From Tritrichomonas musculus (Eukaryota > Parabasalia > Tritrichomonadida > Tritrichomonadidae): 64,000 bases of DNA. The notes under the pieces were generated by a model. It did not search any database. It was not told where the DNA came from and saw nothing but the letters and a program-made list of their open reading frames with translations. Location: assembly GCA_039105265.1 (NCBI GenBank), contig JAPFFF010000011.1, forward strand, positions 2,356,001 through 2,420,000. The letters run 5' to 3'. Of this stretch, positions 9,907 through 18,983 are shown piece after piece; position 1 is the stretch's first letter; every line of letters begins with the position of its first letter. A program made the translations under genes and the position numbers.

Positions 9907-10581
9907 ATTAAATAATAAACGGAAAAATTGAATTGATAGTCTGTTTATATTTCAAATTTTCAATGATCTAAAAAAAAAAATATCAAAAAAAGATGTTTTC
10001 AATTTTTTAATAATGAAAATTTAAATAAGTGTTTTTTTGTTTAATTCATGTATATATTGCAAATAAAAACTTATTACATATTATTGGCTTGGTTTAGTGT
10101 AAATATGAATTAAAAAACCATCATATCTCGATATTTCAAACTTTTTTTATTTTTTTTATTGATAAAATAATTTTATTAAGTAATGTTTGTACTAAAAAAC
10201 CTATAATGGAATATTTTTATATATATATATATATATCATGTAAAACCTATTTAAATTAAAAAAAAATGAAATATGAATTGCAATTTTAAAAAATCGCCTA
10301 TTGGTTGCATAAGTAAATCAATATGAAAATGAAAGGTCATACGTTATCGATTTTCTTTTGATATCAAAATCTTTAACGAATTGTCACTTTTCAGATACAT
10401 CAAATTTCATCAATCTCATGAAATGTTTTTATAAAAATTAAAAAAAAATATCTTAATTTGTACATAAATAAAGTATGTTTTAACATTCCTTTTTCCTTTA
10501 TCATCTGTTTCATTTATTAGGTAATAATCAAATAGAAAAAGCATAGAAAAAAAAATTAAAAATAGATGTAAAATACTTTAA
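9907..10581. other. AT-rich intergenic region
   Basis: No gene seen. It contains homopolymer runs, a short TA microsatellite near 10218-10237 and the 3' flank of the kinase gene. Confidence 0.6.
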
Positions 10582-12102
10582 TTAAAATGGTGCAGATGAT
10601 GAATCTTTCTTCCTTTTCTCTTCAATGGCAAACTTATTCAAATCCGCAATTTCGCTTTGTGGGCATGCTTTCTTAAGGAAAGGATGTTCAAGCAAAGCGT
10701 GGGCAGTTGGTCTTTTAGATGGATCAACCTGTAAGCATGAATCGATTAAATCATTGAATTCACTTGACCAATTATCTCTATCACTTAATCCTTTTACACC
10801 ATTAACAACTATGAGATACAATGCACGCATTGGTTGTTCATCAAGGTAAGGAGGTACGCCTTCAGCCATTTCTATGCACATAATACCTAGAGACCAAATA
10901 TCAACTTCTGTTCCATATTCATATCCTTGAATCAATTCTGGAGCCATCCAATATGGAGTTCCACATACTGTTTTTCGTTTTTCATTTTTATTTGCTAGCT
11001 GAGCAGTGTAACCAAAATCAGCTAGTTTCACACTGCCATCTAAGCTAACAAGGATATTATCGCTTTTAATATCACGATGTATCTTCTGTGAATCGTGAAT
11101 AACAGCGAGGGCGGATAGAACTTCACGAATGATAAAAGCCATTTGTTGTTCAGTCATTGTACAAATAGTAACAATATCTGTGAGAGGACCGCCATCAATA
11201 TACTCCATGCATATATAAAGCCAGTCCTGATTTTCAACAACACGATAGATTTGAACAATATTTTTGTTGTGCAAAGCGCTTTGAACATCAACTTCATTCT
11301 GTATAATATCTCTTTCGTTTGCATCAAGATCAATTGCTTTAACTGCCACTATTTTATTGTCAGGGGCCATTTTAGCCTTGAAAACAGTTGATGTACCACC
11401 AGATCCAATTTGTACAATATCTGATAAAAATGTTTTTGGATCAACATTTTCAACAGTTGAATGTTGAACAACAGTATTTGATACTTTTTCTTCTTGAGGA
11501 GTACTAGCTTGTTCTGGTGTTTTAGATTTAGGTTTTGAATCTGATTTTGAAGGTGTATTCGGTTCTTCTGGTTTTGGATCCTGATCTGGTTTTTTTGTAT
11601 TTACTGAATCATTTTTTGATTTCTTATTAGATGATCTCAAAGGATTTTGTCTTGTTGGATCAGCTTGCGTTGAGTTCTCTGATACATTAACGTTCTTATT
11701 AACAAAATTCATTACTTGAATAACTTCATTAGGATGATCTATAACCTCTTGTTTTTTAATTCCTGACATTTTGAGTTTTTTTTCCATCCAGTCTGGAAGA
11801 CCAATGAAGCCGGTAGCACTATCTTTTGATACGTGTATTTCGTGTTTGAAACTTTGAGGCCCGGTAATAATTAATTTTTTAGGATTTGATATTTCTTTTG
11901 GTCGCATGTTAGCAGGTATCTTAGAATCTTTAATAATACTTGATTGATCAATTTGATCAGATGAAAATTTTTTTACGATGGATTCTGGAACATTTTGATA
12001 TTTACCCGAATTTGTTGTAATTTGAACAACATGTTCAACTTTTAATGGAGCGCCAATTTGTAATTCTTGTTGAAATGCTTTCTTTTTCCCTTTTCCAAAC
12101 AT
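10582..12102 (-). CDS. p21-activated kinase (PAK/STE20 family)
   Basis: 506 residues. A CRIB/p21-binding motif is visible at about residues 76-100 (ITGPQSFKHEIHV followed by GFIGLP), so the kinase should be switched on by Rac/Cdc42-type GTPases. A Pro/Ser/Lys-rich linker spans about 140-220. The kinase domain occupies about 228-485 with all key elements: IGSGGTSTVF glycine loop, VAVKAI lysine, HRDIKSDN catalytic loop, DFGYTAQ, and the PAK-type activation segment TVCGTPYWMAPE. It would act at the actin cytoskeleton, linking GTPase signals to cell shape, adhesion or flagellate-amoeboid change. The start is the only ATG near the frame's beginning (MFGKGKKK). The assignment to group I/II-like PAK is firm; orthology is not. 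Confidence 0.92.
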   Translation of the reverse strand: MFGKGKKKAFQQELQIGAPLKVEHVVQITTNSGKYQNVPESIVKKFSSDQIDQSSIIKDSKIPANMRPKEISNPKKLIITGPQSFKHEIHVSKDSATGFIGLPDWMEKKLKMSGIKKQEVIDHPNEVIQVMNFVNKNVNVSENSTQADPTRQNPLRSSNKKSKNDSVNTKKPDQDPKPEEPNTPSKSDSKPKSKTPEQASTPQEEKVSNTVVQHSTVENVDPKTFLSDIVQIGSGGTSTVFKAKMAPDNKIVAVKAIDLDANERDIIQNEVDVQSALHNKNIVQIYRVVENQDWLYICMEYIDGGPLTDIVTICTMTEQQMAFIIREVLSALAVIHDSQKIHRDIKSDNILVSLDGSVKLADFGYTAQLANKNEKRKTVCGTPYWMAPELIQGYEYGTEVDIWSLGIMCIEMAEGVPPYLDEQPMRALYLIVVNGVKGLSDRDNWSSEFNDLIDSCLQVDPSKRPTAHALLEHPFLKKACPQSEIADLNKFAIEEKRKKDSSSAPF

Positions 12103-12433
12103 TTTTCTTTCAAAAAAAAAGTTGACCTTTATATTGACCTCTATAAAACAAAAGTTATTGAAATGATTTTCAAATTTCTAGGATAAATTCAGAAAAATTA
12201 TTGTAAAGTTAGAAATTGATATAAGCTTTTTAAAAGAAGTACTCCAACTCACCTATATTTTTAAATTTAATTTCAATATTTCTAATTTCTTGATATAAGT
12301 TATAATATTAAAAATAAAATTTAATTTTAAAATTTTATTTAAAATCGTTACATGCTTTTTTAAGATAAAGTGCAAGCAGATTAATAATACTTTAAACATA
12401 GAAAAAGCTAATCTTAAAAAGAAAAAGTTAATA

Positions 12434-12823
12434 CAGTAAGGTTTCAAAATTGGAAAACGTTTCAAAATAGGAAAATCGACTTTTTGAGAAAAAAATTTTC
12501 ATTAATAAAAATGAAAGAAATAAAGAAATAGAGAGAAAATCTTGTTTAAACCTACCATTTTAAGAAATAATATTTCCATGATTAAGTTTATCACACAGCT
12601 GTTTGCGACATTATATTCATCAAATAGTGCTTTCCTATCTCTATATGAAAAAATGAGCATCATTCAAAAAGTGGATTTTCCATTTTTGCAACGCTATAAA
12701 GGAAAATCCAAATTTGAATTAAATTCGTTATTTTGACTTTTATTTTAAATTCATTTTAATCGTTTTCTATGAAAAAGTAGATTTTCCTCTTTTGAGATGT
12801 TTTTGAATTTTACAACCTTACTG
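12434..12823. mobile_element. 390-bp mariner/Tc1-type MITE
   Basis: The ends are CAGTAAGG (12434 on) and CCTTACTG (to 12823), each flanked by TA (12432-12433 and 12824-12825), the target duplication of Tc1/mariner elements. The terminal inverted repeats stay recognisable for about 55 bases on each side, at roughly 80 percent identity (both contain GGAAAATC and ACTTTTT blocks). A smaller inverted pair, GGATTTTCC and GGAAAATCC, lies inside near 12671-12712. There is no transposase-sized frame, so this is a non-autonomous element. The divergence of the arms suggests it is not very recent. Confidence 0.8.
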
Positions 12824-12825
12824 TA

Positions 12826-13200
12826 ATGTAAAAATTTTTTCTTATAAAAATTTTAGCTTTCTTTTCTTTAATTAAAACTCAATCTTTTTTATTATTTTAA
12901 AATAATAAAAAAGAATCTTTTTTTAACTAATATAACCTATTCTTAAGCCATTTTTTGAATTGTTTTCACAAACATAATCATGATTAATAAGCAAGATGCA
13001 GATGATTACTGAACAACGTAAAAACCCTATGATAGGCCAAGTGTTTTTCACTCGAAAGCATGTTAACATAATAATTAATAGAAATTCGCATTTGTGTTAA
13101 CGATGAATTAAATGAAGAAACTAATAAAATTCATAGATGATAATTCAATGGATAAATAGGAAACCAACTATTATATACTATTATGCAAGTTGTATCTTTT
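12826..13200. other. AT-rich spacer between the MITE and the helicase element
   Basis: No gene seen. Base composition begins to rise in G+C toward 13200, where the neighbouring element starts. Confidence 0.5.
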
Positions 13201-13230
13201 TATTCTAGTGGGTGAATTCACTACTGTTTA

Positions 13231-13870
13231 AGATATATCCGCATGTGATGTGTCTGTATATGATGTACTCGATATGTTGTGATCGATAAGATATATCCGC
13301 ATGTGATGTATCTGTATATGACGTACTCGTTAATATGTACTCGACAATGATGTATCAGATAAGATGTACTCGATAAGATGATGTATTCGTTAATGATGTA
13401 ATCGACAATATGTATCCGTATATGATGTATTCGATAAGATGTGTTCGATGATGTGTACTAGATGTGATGTGATCGATAAGATATGTCCGCATATGTTGCA
13501 TCTGTATATGATATGATCGATCGATAAGTTATATCCGCATATGTTGTATCCGTATTCGATAATGTGTACTCTCATATGTTGTATCTGTATATGATGTACT
13601 CGCATATGTTGCATCTGTATATGATACGATCGATAAGTTATATATACATATGATATGATCGATATGATGTGTTCGATAAGATATGATCGATATGATGTAT
13701 TCGATAATGATGTAATCGATAAGATATATTCGCGTGTGATGTATTCGATAAGATGTACTCGCATATATGTATCCGCGTGTGATGTGATCGATAATGATGT
13801 ATCCGCATATGTTGTATCCGTATTCGTTAATATGTATCCACATGTGATCCATCCGCATATGACGTAATCG
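13231..13870. repeat. Degenerate short-unit array, G-A-T-G-T-A/T-C-G-A-T-A type
   Basis: About 640 bases built from shuffled 9-13-base words such as GATGTATTCGATAA, GATGTACTCG, GATATATCCGCAT and GTATATGATGT. Words recur many times but without a fixed period. The array is flanked by the same 10-mer TATTCTAGTG (13201-13210 and 13921-13930). Open frames through it are by-products of the repeat. It may be a replication or packaging region of the element, or only slippage-grown filler. Confidence 0.75.
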
Positions 13871-13906
13871 ATCAAAAATAGATATGTTACCAATGGTGTG
13901 ATTCAC

Positions 13907-14332
13907 TTAGTACTTGGATTGTATTCTAGTGACATACTTAAACGATTTGGTATGTGGATCATAGTATCTGGACTTGTATGTGTATGTGTCACTCTCTTCT
14001 GGTTTGGTAGTACTCTGTCGTGGAACTGTTCGTGATACATTACAGAGTTTGCCATTACGTTTGGTGAATCGTTTTGTCGATTGTGGTATATCTTCATTAA
14101 GTGTTCTACTGTCGAACTTACTAGCATTTGGATTACGACGAAACAGGGTGTTGAGGGTCTTATAATCTTGTTTGGTTGTTAACTCGGTGATAGCTCGTTT
14201 AAGTACTGATAAGTCATCGGTAGTGTATAACCCTTCGAGAGTTGGTTGTCCATTGTATGGAGTTTGCTTTGCAAATGATGGATTCTTGGTCTTACTCATT
14301 TCGATGGAATTAAACTTGCACAGATAACGCAT
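13907..14332 (-). CDS. Small basic protein of the helicase element, paralogue A
   Basis: 141 residues from the ATG at 14332; an internal ATG at 14299 (MSKTKNPSF) is a possible alternative start. The core, about residues 42-95, reads as a helical segment (LSVLKRAITELTTKQDYKTL) followed by NTLFRRNPNASKF, then a basic end FTKRNGK. This core recurs in the gene at 14724-14960. The tail is Thr/Tyr/Lys-rich. Charge and size suit a DNA-binding or accessory replication protein, but no known fold is recognised. Its 3' end abuts the low-complexity array. Confidence 0.55.
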   Translation of the reverse strand: MRYLCKFNSIEMSKTKNPSFAKQTPYNGQPTLEGLYTTDDLSVLKRAITELTTKQDYKTLNTLFRRNPNASKFDSRTLNEDIPQSTKRFTKRNGKLCNVSRTVPRQSTTKPEESDTYTYKSRYYDPHTKSFKYVTRIQSKY

Positions 14333-14723
14333 AAATGTTAATTTCGATACTATAATTAGCTAGCTGTGTTGGTATAGTTGTTGGATCATGAAGTGCATCT
14401 CCGGACTTCGGTTGCAGGTGCAAGTTCGATTCGCTACCATACCACTTTTCTGTGTAATTTATATCATATTTGTGATAGAACCCTAGCGAACTAAACACCT
14501 TGTGGTAAACTATTACTTGTGGTATAGATAACACAGATGCATTTGTCGACAAATGTAATCCTCGTAATGAACGTTCCCCAACTATAGTAGATGCATATTG
14601 TTTCTATTTATAAAGGATTGGATGTGTGATCCCGGGTACGTATCATCTCATATCGAATGCATGACGCATCTACTATAGTTGGTTTTTGTTCGATGATGAT
14701 CATCTTTTTGGTCTCATCATGTC
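14333..14723. other. Spacer with a 17-bp perfect inverted repeat
   Basis: Between the two small paralogous genes. CCAACTATAGTAGATGC (14578-14594) and its exact complement (14666-14682) enclose 71 bases. The arms could form a hairpin at the 3' end of the gene transcribed from 14960, or be paired binding sites in front of the gene at 14332. A tRNA-like string near 14373-14446 does not fold properly and is not called. Confidence 0.6.
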
Positions 14724-14960
14724 TTAGTCTTTACGTCGAGGTCTGGTCTCGAACTTCATTACACCTTTTCGTTTAGTGAAGTGTTTATCATCACATGGTA
14801 TCTCTTCATTAAGTTCACGAGTATTAAATTTCCATGTATTTGGATTACGACGTAACAATGTATTCACTGTCTTATAGTCTTTGGATTCGACGAGTATAGC
14901 GAGTTCATGCTTCAACTTGTTCATATCATCATATGCGAATAGTTCTGTTAATGCGGTCAT
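14724..14960 (-). CDS. Small basic protein of the helicase element, paralogue B
   Basis: 78 residues from the ATG at 14960 (MTALTELFAYDD). It is a shorter relative of the gene at 13907-14332: both share a helical lead with K-D-Y-K-T followed by N-T-L-x-R-R-N-P-N and later F-T-K-R. It lies 39 bases downstream of the helicase stop codon on the same strand. No family recognised; a replication accessory or DNA-binding role is only a guess from charge and context. Confidence 0.55.
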   Translation of the reverse strand: MTALTELFAYDDMNKLKHELAILVESKDYKTVNTLLRRNPNTWKFNTRELNEEIPCDDKHFTKRKGVMKFETRPRRKD

Positions 14961-14999
14961 TTCAGTTCGAGAAAAATACAAAGGAATCACATCGTCGAT

Positions 15000-17027
15000 T
15001 CACTTCTTCACCAATTTATATACTCGACCTCGTTTACCGTTAACTCTGTTATATCTCATATTAACTTCATACCCATCTGGTATTGTCTTAATATCGATTC
15101 CATAATAGTTGTATAGATCTCTTTTGGTAGTAAATTCTATATCAATGTTAGGTTCATCAACGACATGTTCATCAACGATAGGTTCATTAACGACATGCTC
15201 ATTAACGACATGTTCATTAATGATAGGTTCATTAACGACAGGTTCATCAACGACATGTTCATTAACGATAGGTTCATTAACGACATGTTCATCAACGACA
15301 TGTTCATCAACGATAGGTTCATTAACGACAGGTTCATCAACGACATGTTCATTAACGATAGGTTCATTAACGACATGTTCATCAACGACATGTTCATCAA
15401 CGATAGGTTCATTAACTGGTTCATTAACGACATGTTCATCAACAGATTCATCATCATCAACTGGTTCATCCGCGGTAGCGGAGTAAGAAGTATCATTCTC
15501 TTCGAGAACTTCACTTTGTGAATCGTCATCATCAGTAGATTTACCGAATTGTACACGTCCAAACTCATATAATGCGACATTCCAACCTGTTTTGCTCATA
15601 CAATTCCATGCTCTATCACGCAGTTCGTTTAAGTATCTCTCATATCTGTTGTTCGGTATCGAGTACTTTCTCTTGTTCATGTGTTTACCATATCGAACAT
15701 ATACATATACATCCGAGTTTCGATTTCGGTTTCGACCTAGAAACTGTTTAACACTGGATACAGTATCGATATATGTTTGGACGAATACAGATAGAATATT
15801 CTCTTTAATGGACTGTCCATTCTGTATAGATGAGGTAGATATAATAACATCAACGTCTTCGTCGAACAAACCATCTTCATTCAACTTAACCTCTTTGTTA
15901 TCACCTGTATATAAAGCAACCTTGTATCTATCTATCAGCATCTCTTTCAACAACTTACATTGTTTCTTATCTTCGATCTTCACTAATACTTTATCGTAGT
16001 TCATTCGCTTTGTATCGATTAAGTTAACTATCTCAGCTCGTTGTTCATCAGCATCTGGTATCAACTTGTTAACGTATATATTTCGATTGTATCTCTTATC
16101 GATACATGGATTAACGATTATGTAATCTCTAAAACACGCGAAGTGTTTAATATCGTCAGCAGTAGCACTTATCAACGCAACTCGATCGAACTCTTTAGTA
16201 ATCTCAATCAATCCAATATGTTGTAGTAACATATGCGCTTCATCAATCACTAGAAAATAATCTAATCGTTGTTCGTTCATGTAATATTCTTCAATTAGAT
16301 CCCCTAAACATTTCGAAGCTGTGTTGTATGTAGTAATAATCACATTAACTTCATTGTGTACAGCTTTGTGAAACTCTTTAAACGCATTATCGTTAACACA
16401 TAATCGAATGGAATTAACATACATATCATTCAACTTGGTATAGAACTCTTCAGCGATATTCACTGTTGGAACTATAACCATAAACCTCTCTGTATTATGC
16501 GATGCAATCCATTTACGAATCGCTGTCGATTTACCAGAACCGATTGGAGCTTCACAGATGAACTTCTTGGTCCGGATTTGTTTAGTGATCTTACGTAAAT
16601 CATACTTGTTGTGATCCATACAATAATAATAATCATCATAATCCATATAATCGATTACATTGCCATTCTCATCACAAAGTTCTAGTTCATCATCGATATT
16701 TACTGGCGGTTCACCATTAGTTAGGTGTTTAATCGATGTTTCATCTTCTAATGGATGGCCATTCTTATCGAAGTAACCTTCACACTGTATAGTGTATAAT
16801 CGTTCAGGGATCTCATCAAACATCTGCCATCGAATATATGACGGATCATGGACTTCTTCTGGTGTTGGTATTGGTTCGATTTGTTGTTTCAATGGATCAT
16901 CGTCATCACGGAAATCATTTATAGACATGGATTTCATACCTTCATATACGTGATCGTATAACATAGTGTTCAGTGTCATTGGTTTCATTCGGAGAAAATT
17001 TTCATGTAATTCACATATCAAAACCAT
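15000..17027 (-). CDS. SF2 DEAH-type helicase, origin-binding-protein-like, with pentapeptide-repeat tail
   Basis: 675 residues starting at the ATG at 17027. Helicase signatures in order: APIGSGKST (motif I, about residue 163), ITTYNTASK (Ib), VIDEAHMLL (II, DEAH), LISATADD (III), STSSIQNGQS (V region) and QFLGRNRN (VI). The gapped order and the short spacing resemble herpes-type origin-binding helicases and related viral or plasmid proteins rather than cellular RNA helicases. From about residue 540 an acidic tail of some 20 five-residue units of the form V-(V/I)-(D/N)-E-(H/P) follows. A basic 45-residue end closes the protein (YYGIDIKTIPDGYEV). Expected activity: ATP-dependent DNA unwinding, probably replication initiation for the element. 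The N-terminal 120 residues are not recognised. Confidence 0.8.
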   Translation of the reverse strand: MVLICELHENFLRMKPMTLNTMLYDHVYEGMKSMSINDFRDDDDPLKQQIEPIPTPEEVHDPSYIRWQMFDEIPERLYTIQCEGYFDKNGHPLEDETSIKHLTNGEPPVNIDDELELCDENGNVIDYMDYDDYYYCMDHNKYDLRKITKQIRTKKFICEAPIGSGKSTAIRKWIASHNTERFMVIVPTVNIAEEFYTKLNDMYVNSIRLCVNDNAFKEFHKAVHNEVNVIITTYNTASKCLGDLIEEYYMNEQRLDYFLVIDEAHMLLQHIGLIEITKEFDRVALISATADDIKHFACFRDYIIVNPCIDKRYNRNIYVNKLIPDADEQRAEIVNLIDTKRMNYDKVLVKIEDKKQCKLLKEMLIDRYKVALYTGDNKEVKLNEDGLFDEDVDVIISTSSIQNGQSIKENILSVFVQTYIDTVSSVKQFLGRNRNRNSDVYVYVRYGKHMNKRKYSIPNNRYERYLNELRDRAWNCMSKTGWNVALYEFGRVQFGKSTDDDDSQSEVLEENDTSYSATADEPVDDDESVDEHVVNEPVNEPIVDEHVVDEHVVNEPIVNEHVVDEPVVNEPIVDEHVVDEHVVNEPIVNEHVVDEPVVNEPIINEHVVNEHVVNEPIVDEHVVDEPNIDIEFTTKRDLYNYYGIDIKTIPDGYEVNMRYNRVNGKRGRVYKLVKK
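15150..15440. repeat. 15-bp tandem repeat with 90-bp higher-order period, coding
   Basis: Units are (G/T)GTTCAT(C/T)AACGA(C/T)A and encode the V-V-(D/N)-E-(H/P) tail of the helicase. Six units form a 90-base block, 15226-15315, that is repeated without a single difference at 15316-15405. Perfect identity at silent sites shows a recent duplication. Confidence 0.9.
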
Positions 17028-17310
17028 CGTTTATACATATAGTCATTCATTATATGCTACAATAGTCATTCATTATCTGCCACTATTAGTTCTACTTTAT
17101 TGGACACAATCTCGATAATGGCGTATATGAGTATAGCTATGGAATTGTTTAGAAACGGTTTCATATTAATATAGCCGATTTAGCCTATTATAATAGTTTA
17201 TTTAGCCATTATTATAGGTTATCGCTATTAGAATTGTCATATATTAATAGATTGTAGACATATATTAATAGATCGTAGACATATATCTATAGTCTTGTGC
17301 CACAAGTAGC
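17028..17310. repeat. Direct repeats and 21-bp iterons upstream of the helicase
   Basis: ATAGTCATTCATTAT occurs at about 17039 and again at about 17062. Further out, two near-identical 21-base units (17238-17258 and 17259-17279; core ATATTAATAGAT) are followed by a partial third (17280 on). A perfect palindrome CTTGTG-C-CACAAG lies at 17294-17306. Iterons beside an origin-binding-type helicase are the classic layout of a replication origin; that role is inferred. Confidence 0.6.
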
Positions 17311-17632
17311 ACTAAATTAAATACATAAACAGCTGATTTTTGGGGGTTTTCGTCAATTAAATTAGCTGTCACGCGACTGTGGCGGGTATATATACTAATT
17401 TGGTCGAGGATGACAAAAATGATAATTTTTGGTAGACTGAATGAATTAGAGCTAAGCTAGTGAGCGAAGCGAACGTGTGCGAAAGGTACGTAGTATCTGT
17501 AGCACAGCTTAGTATATCTACTTCTGAATATATTGATTTGTTAAACAAAGGCGCATTATCTGTTCCTTATTCACCAACTTGTTGTAAAAATCATATGCTA
17601 TATGGTTTATAATGTCGGAATTTAGTTCTTAA

Positions 17633-17896
17633 AGGATAAGAGAAGATAAAGAATATCTCATTTGCTTATATGATATACCTCTCAAATGGAAACACCCTAA
17701 AGAAATTAGATGTTTTATTCAATGTGAAAAAACTGTTAAAAAGAAAACAATTGAAGATAAACATTATGACTTGTCATATAAATCATGCATAGATTAATTC
17801 GAATTCCGTTTTTCTAAATCAAATCGTTGCTCAAACTTTAAAGAAATATTAGACGAAAAAAAAGAAAGATTTAGAATGTATCCAGCATACTCGTAG
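17633..17896 (+). pseudogene. Broken relic of an unidentified coding sequence
   Basis: A stretch of better than random coding character (Lys/Glu/Cys-rich, with IPLKWKHPKEIRCF) that is no longer a usable gene; at least one break. It lies just outside the right border of the helicase element, so it may be part of another old insertion. No family recognised. Confidence 0.3.
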
Positions 17897-17984
17897 CTTA
17901 TGTCATTCATATGAGCATATTGCTGCAGGAAGCCCACATGCAAAAAATGAATCATAATTTATTTCTCATTAAAAGGAAATGATT

Positions 17985-18086
17985 AAGGGCAAAGTTGGTT
18001 CTTGAACTTTTTCAATGAATTGGCTATTCAAAAATAATAAAAACCAACTATTCCCTTAAATAGACCAATTATTTGAAAAAGTTCCG
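17985..18086. repeat. Interleaved inverted repeats
   Basis: Two inverted pairs are interlaced. AGTTGGTT (about 17994-18001) pairs with AACCAACT (about 18043-18050), with TTAAGGG and CCCTTAA outside them. GAACTTTTTCAA (from 18004) pairs with TTGAAAAAGTTC (to about 18084), extended by AATTGG and CCAATT. The order A-B-A'-B' cannot form one simple hairpin. It could be a pseudoknot-type RNA or the remains of nested small transposons. Confidence 0.55.
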
Positions 18087-18089
18087 TAT

Positions 18090-18983
18090 TTTTATTTTTT
18101 TTTTCTCAGAAAAAGCCCTTTATGTGTAACTTACACAGAGTAAGTTTATTGCTTTCAAATTTTATTTCAAAAAAACCAAGTTTTTCTTAGAAATATGTTA
18201 TATAAACCAGTGAAAAAGTTTGGAAATTATAATTGAAAAAGCTAGAATGAGTATTCTCCTTTTTATATTTGATATTGAGATCGATTATCAAATTAAAAAT
18301 TCTGTTATCAATATCAAAGAAGTACTGGTAATTGATATTGATTAACGAGGTATAACAAGCCGGCAACAATCTATTCTATAATCATTATTTTTTTTTAATT
18401 TTTATTCTATTCATATATAATATGTTTTCAAAAATATTACAATTTAATTTACATAAAAATAATAAAATATATGAAATAAAAATTTTTGGTCAAAAGATAT
18501 ACTTATATTTTATTTTTATTGTATTAAACTTCAATTTATTCAAATTATTCAAAAAGTTTATATATTTTATTCTTTTTTTAAATTGCTTTTGATTCCTGAG
18601 ATAATAAATATAAATATATATCAATACCAATTCTTTTTTACTATTGAATTTTATTTAACAGTAAATCAATTGAATTTTAATCCCAACGATCATTTTAAAT
18701 ATAAAAAAAATTTCTGGACTTTCATGAACAAATAATTTATTTTTGAATATCTTTAAAATACATGAAAATAAATATATTAACTCTATATATTTCCATTATT
18801 TAACTAACAATATTTACAGAATTAATAATCTGATTAAATAATGTTTAAGGTTTTAATTGATTTTGTCGAAAAACGAAAAATTATTTTATATTTTTAAATA
18901 GTTTATTTTTTATTATATTTTTTTTTTCTATACAATAGAAAAAGTTATTTGCTTTGTATTGTTTTAGACAAAAAGTGTCAAAG
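18090..18983. other. AT-rich intergenic region
   Basis: No gene seen; long A/T runs throughout. The 3' end is the promoter of the gene at 18984 and holds AAAAAGTTATTTG about 40 bases before the ATG, the reverse orientation of the TAACTTTTT string seen before other genes. No clear initiator. Confidence 0.55.

Larger units (their letters stand above)
13200..17530. mobile_element. Putative virus-like or plasmid-like element with SF2 helicase
   Basis: A block with clearly higher G+C and different codon use (frequent CG, GTT/AAC codons) than the host genes around it. Parts, in order: low-complexity array (13231-13870), a small gene, a hairpin-forming inverted repeat, a second small gene paralogous to the first, a helicase gene with a repeat tail, then direct repeats and iterons (17038-17302) and a G+C-rich end near 17530. 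All genes are on the minus strand. No capsid, integrase or transposase gene is recognised, so the family is open: an origin-binding-protein-like helicase is known from DNA viruses and linear plasmids. The genes look whole and the repeats young, so insertion is probably recent. No terminal inverted repeat was found, and the borders are approximate. Confidence 0.55.

Noticed and set aside
12542-12736. 64-codon frame inside the MITE
   Set aside because: Too short for a transposase and overlaps the internal inverted pair.
13231-13870. CRISPR-like array
   Set aside because: No constant repeat with unique spacers; a eukaryotic setting and irregular periods.
13390-13906. Open frames of 125 and 167 codons in the low-complexity array
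   Set aside because: They are read-through of the repeat words, with His/Tyr/Ile patterns that follow the repeat, and lack independent coding signals.
14373-14446. tRNA-like string with ACTTCGG and GTTCGATTC in the helicase element
   Set aside because: Length and outer stem are close to a tRNA, but the T and anticodon stems do not pair and no proper D arm forms. At most a decayed relic.
15109-15580. Several repeat-only open frames on both strands over the helicase tail
   Set aside because: They are out-of-frame shadows of the 15-bp coding repeat.
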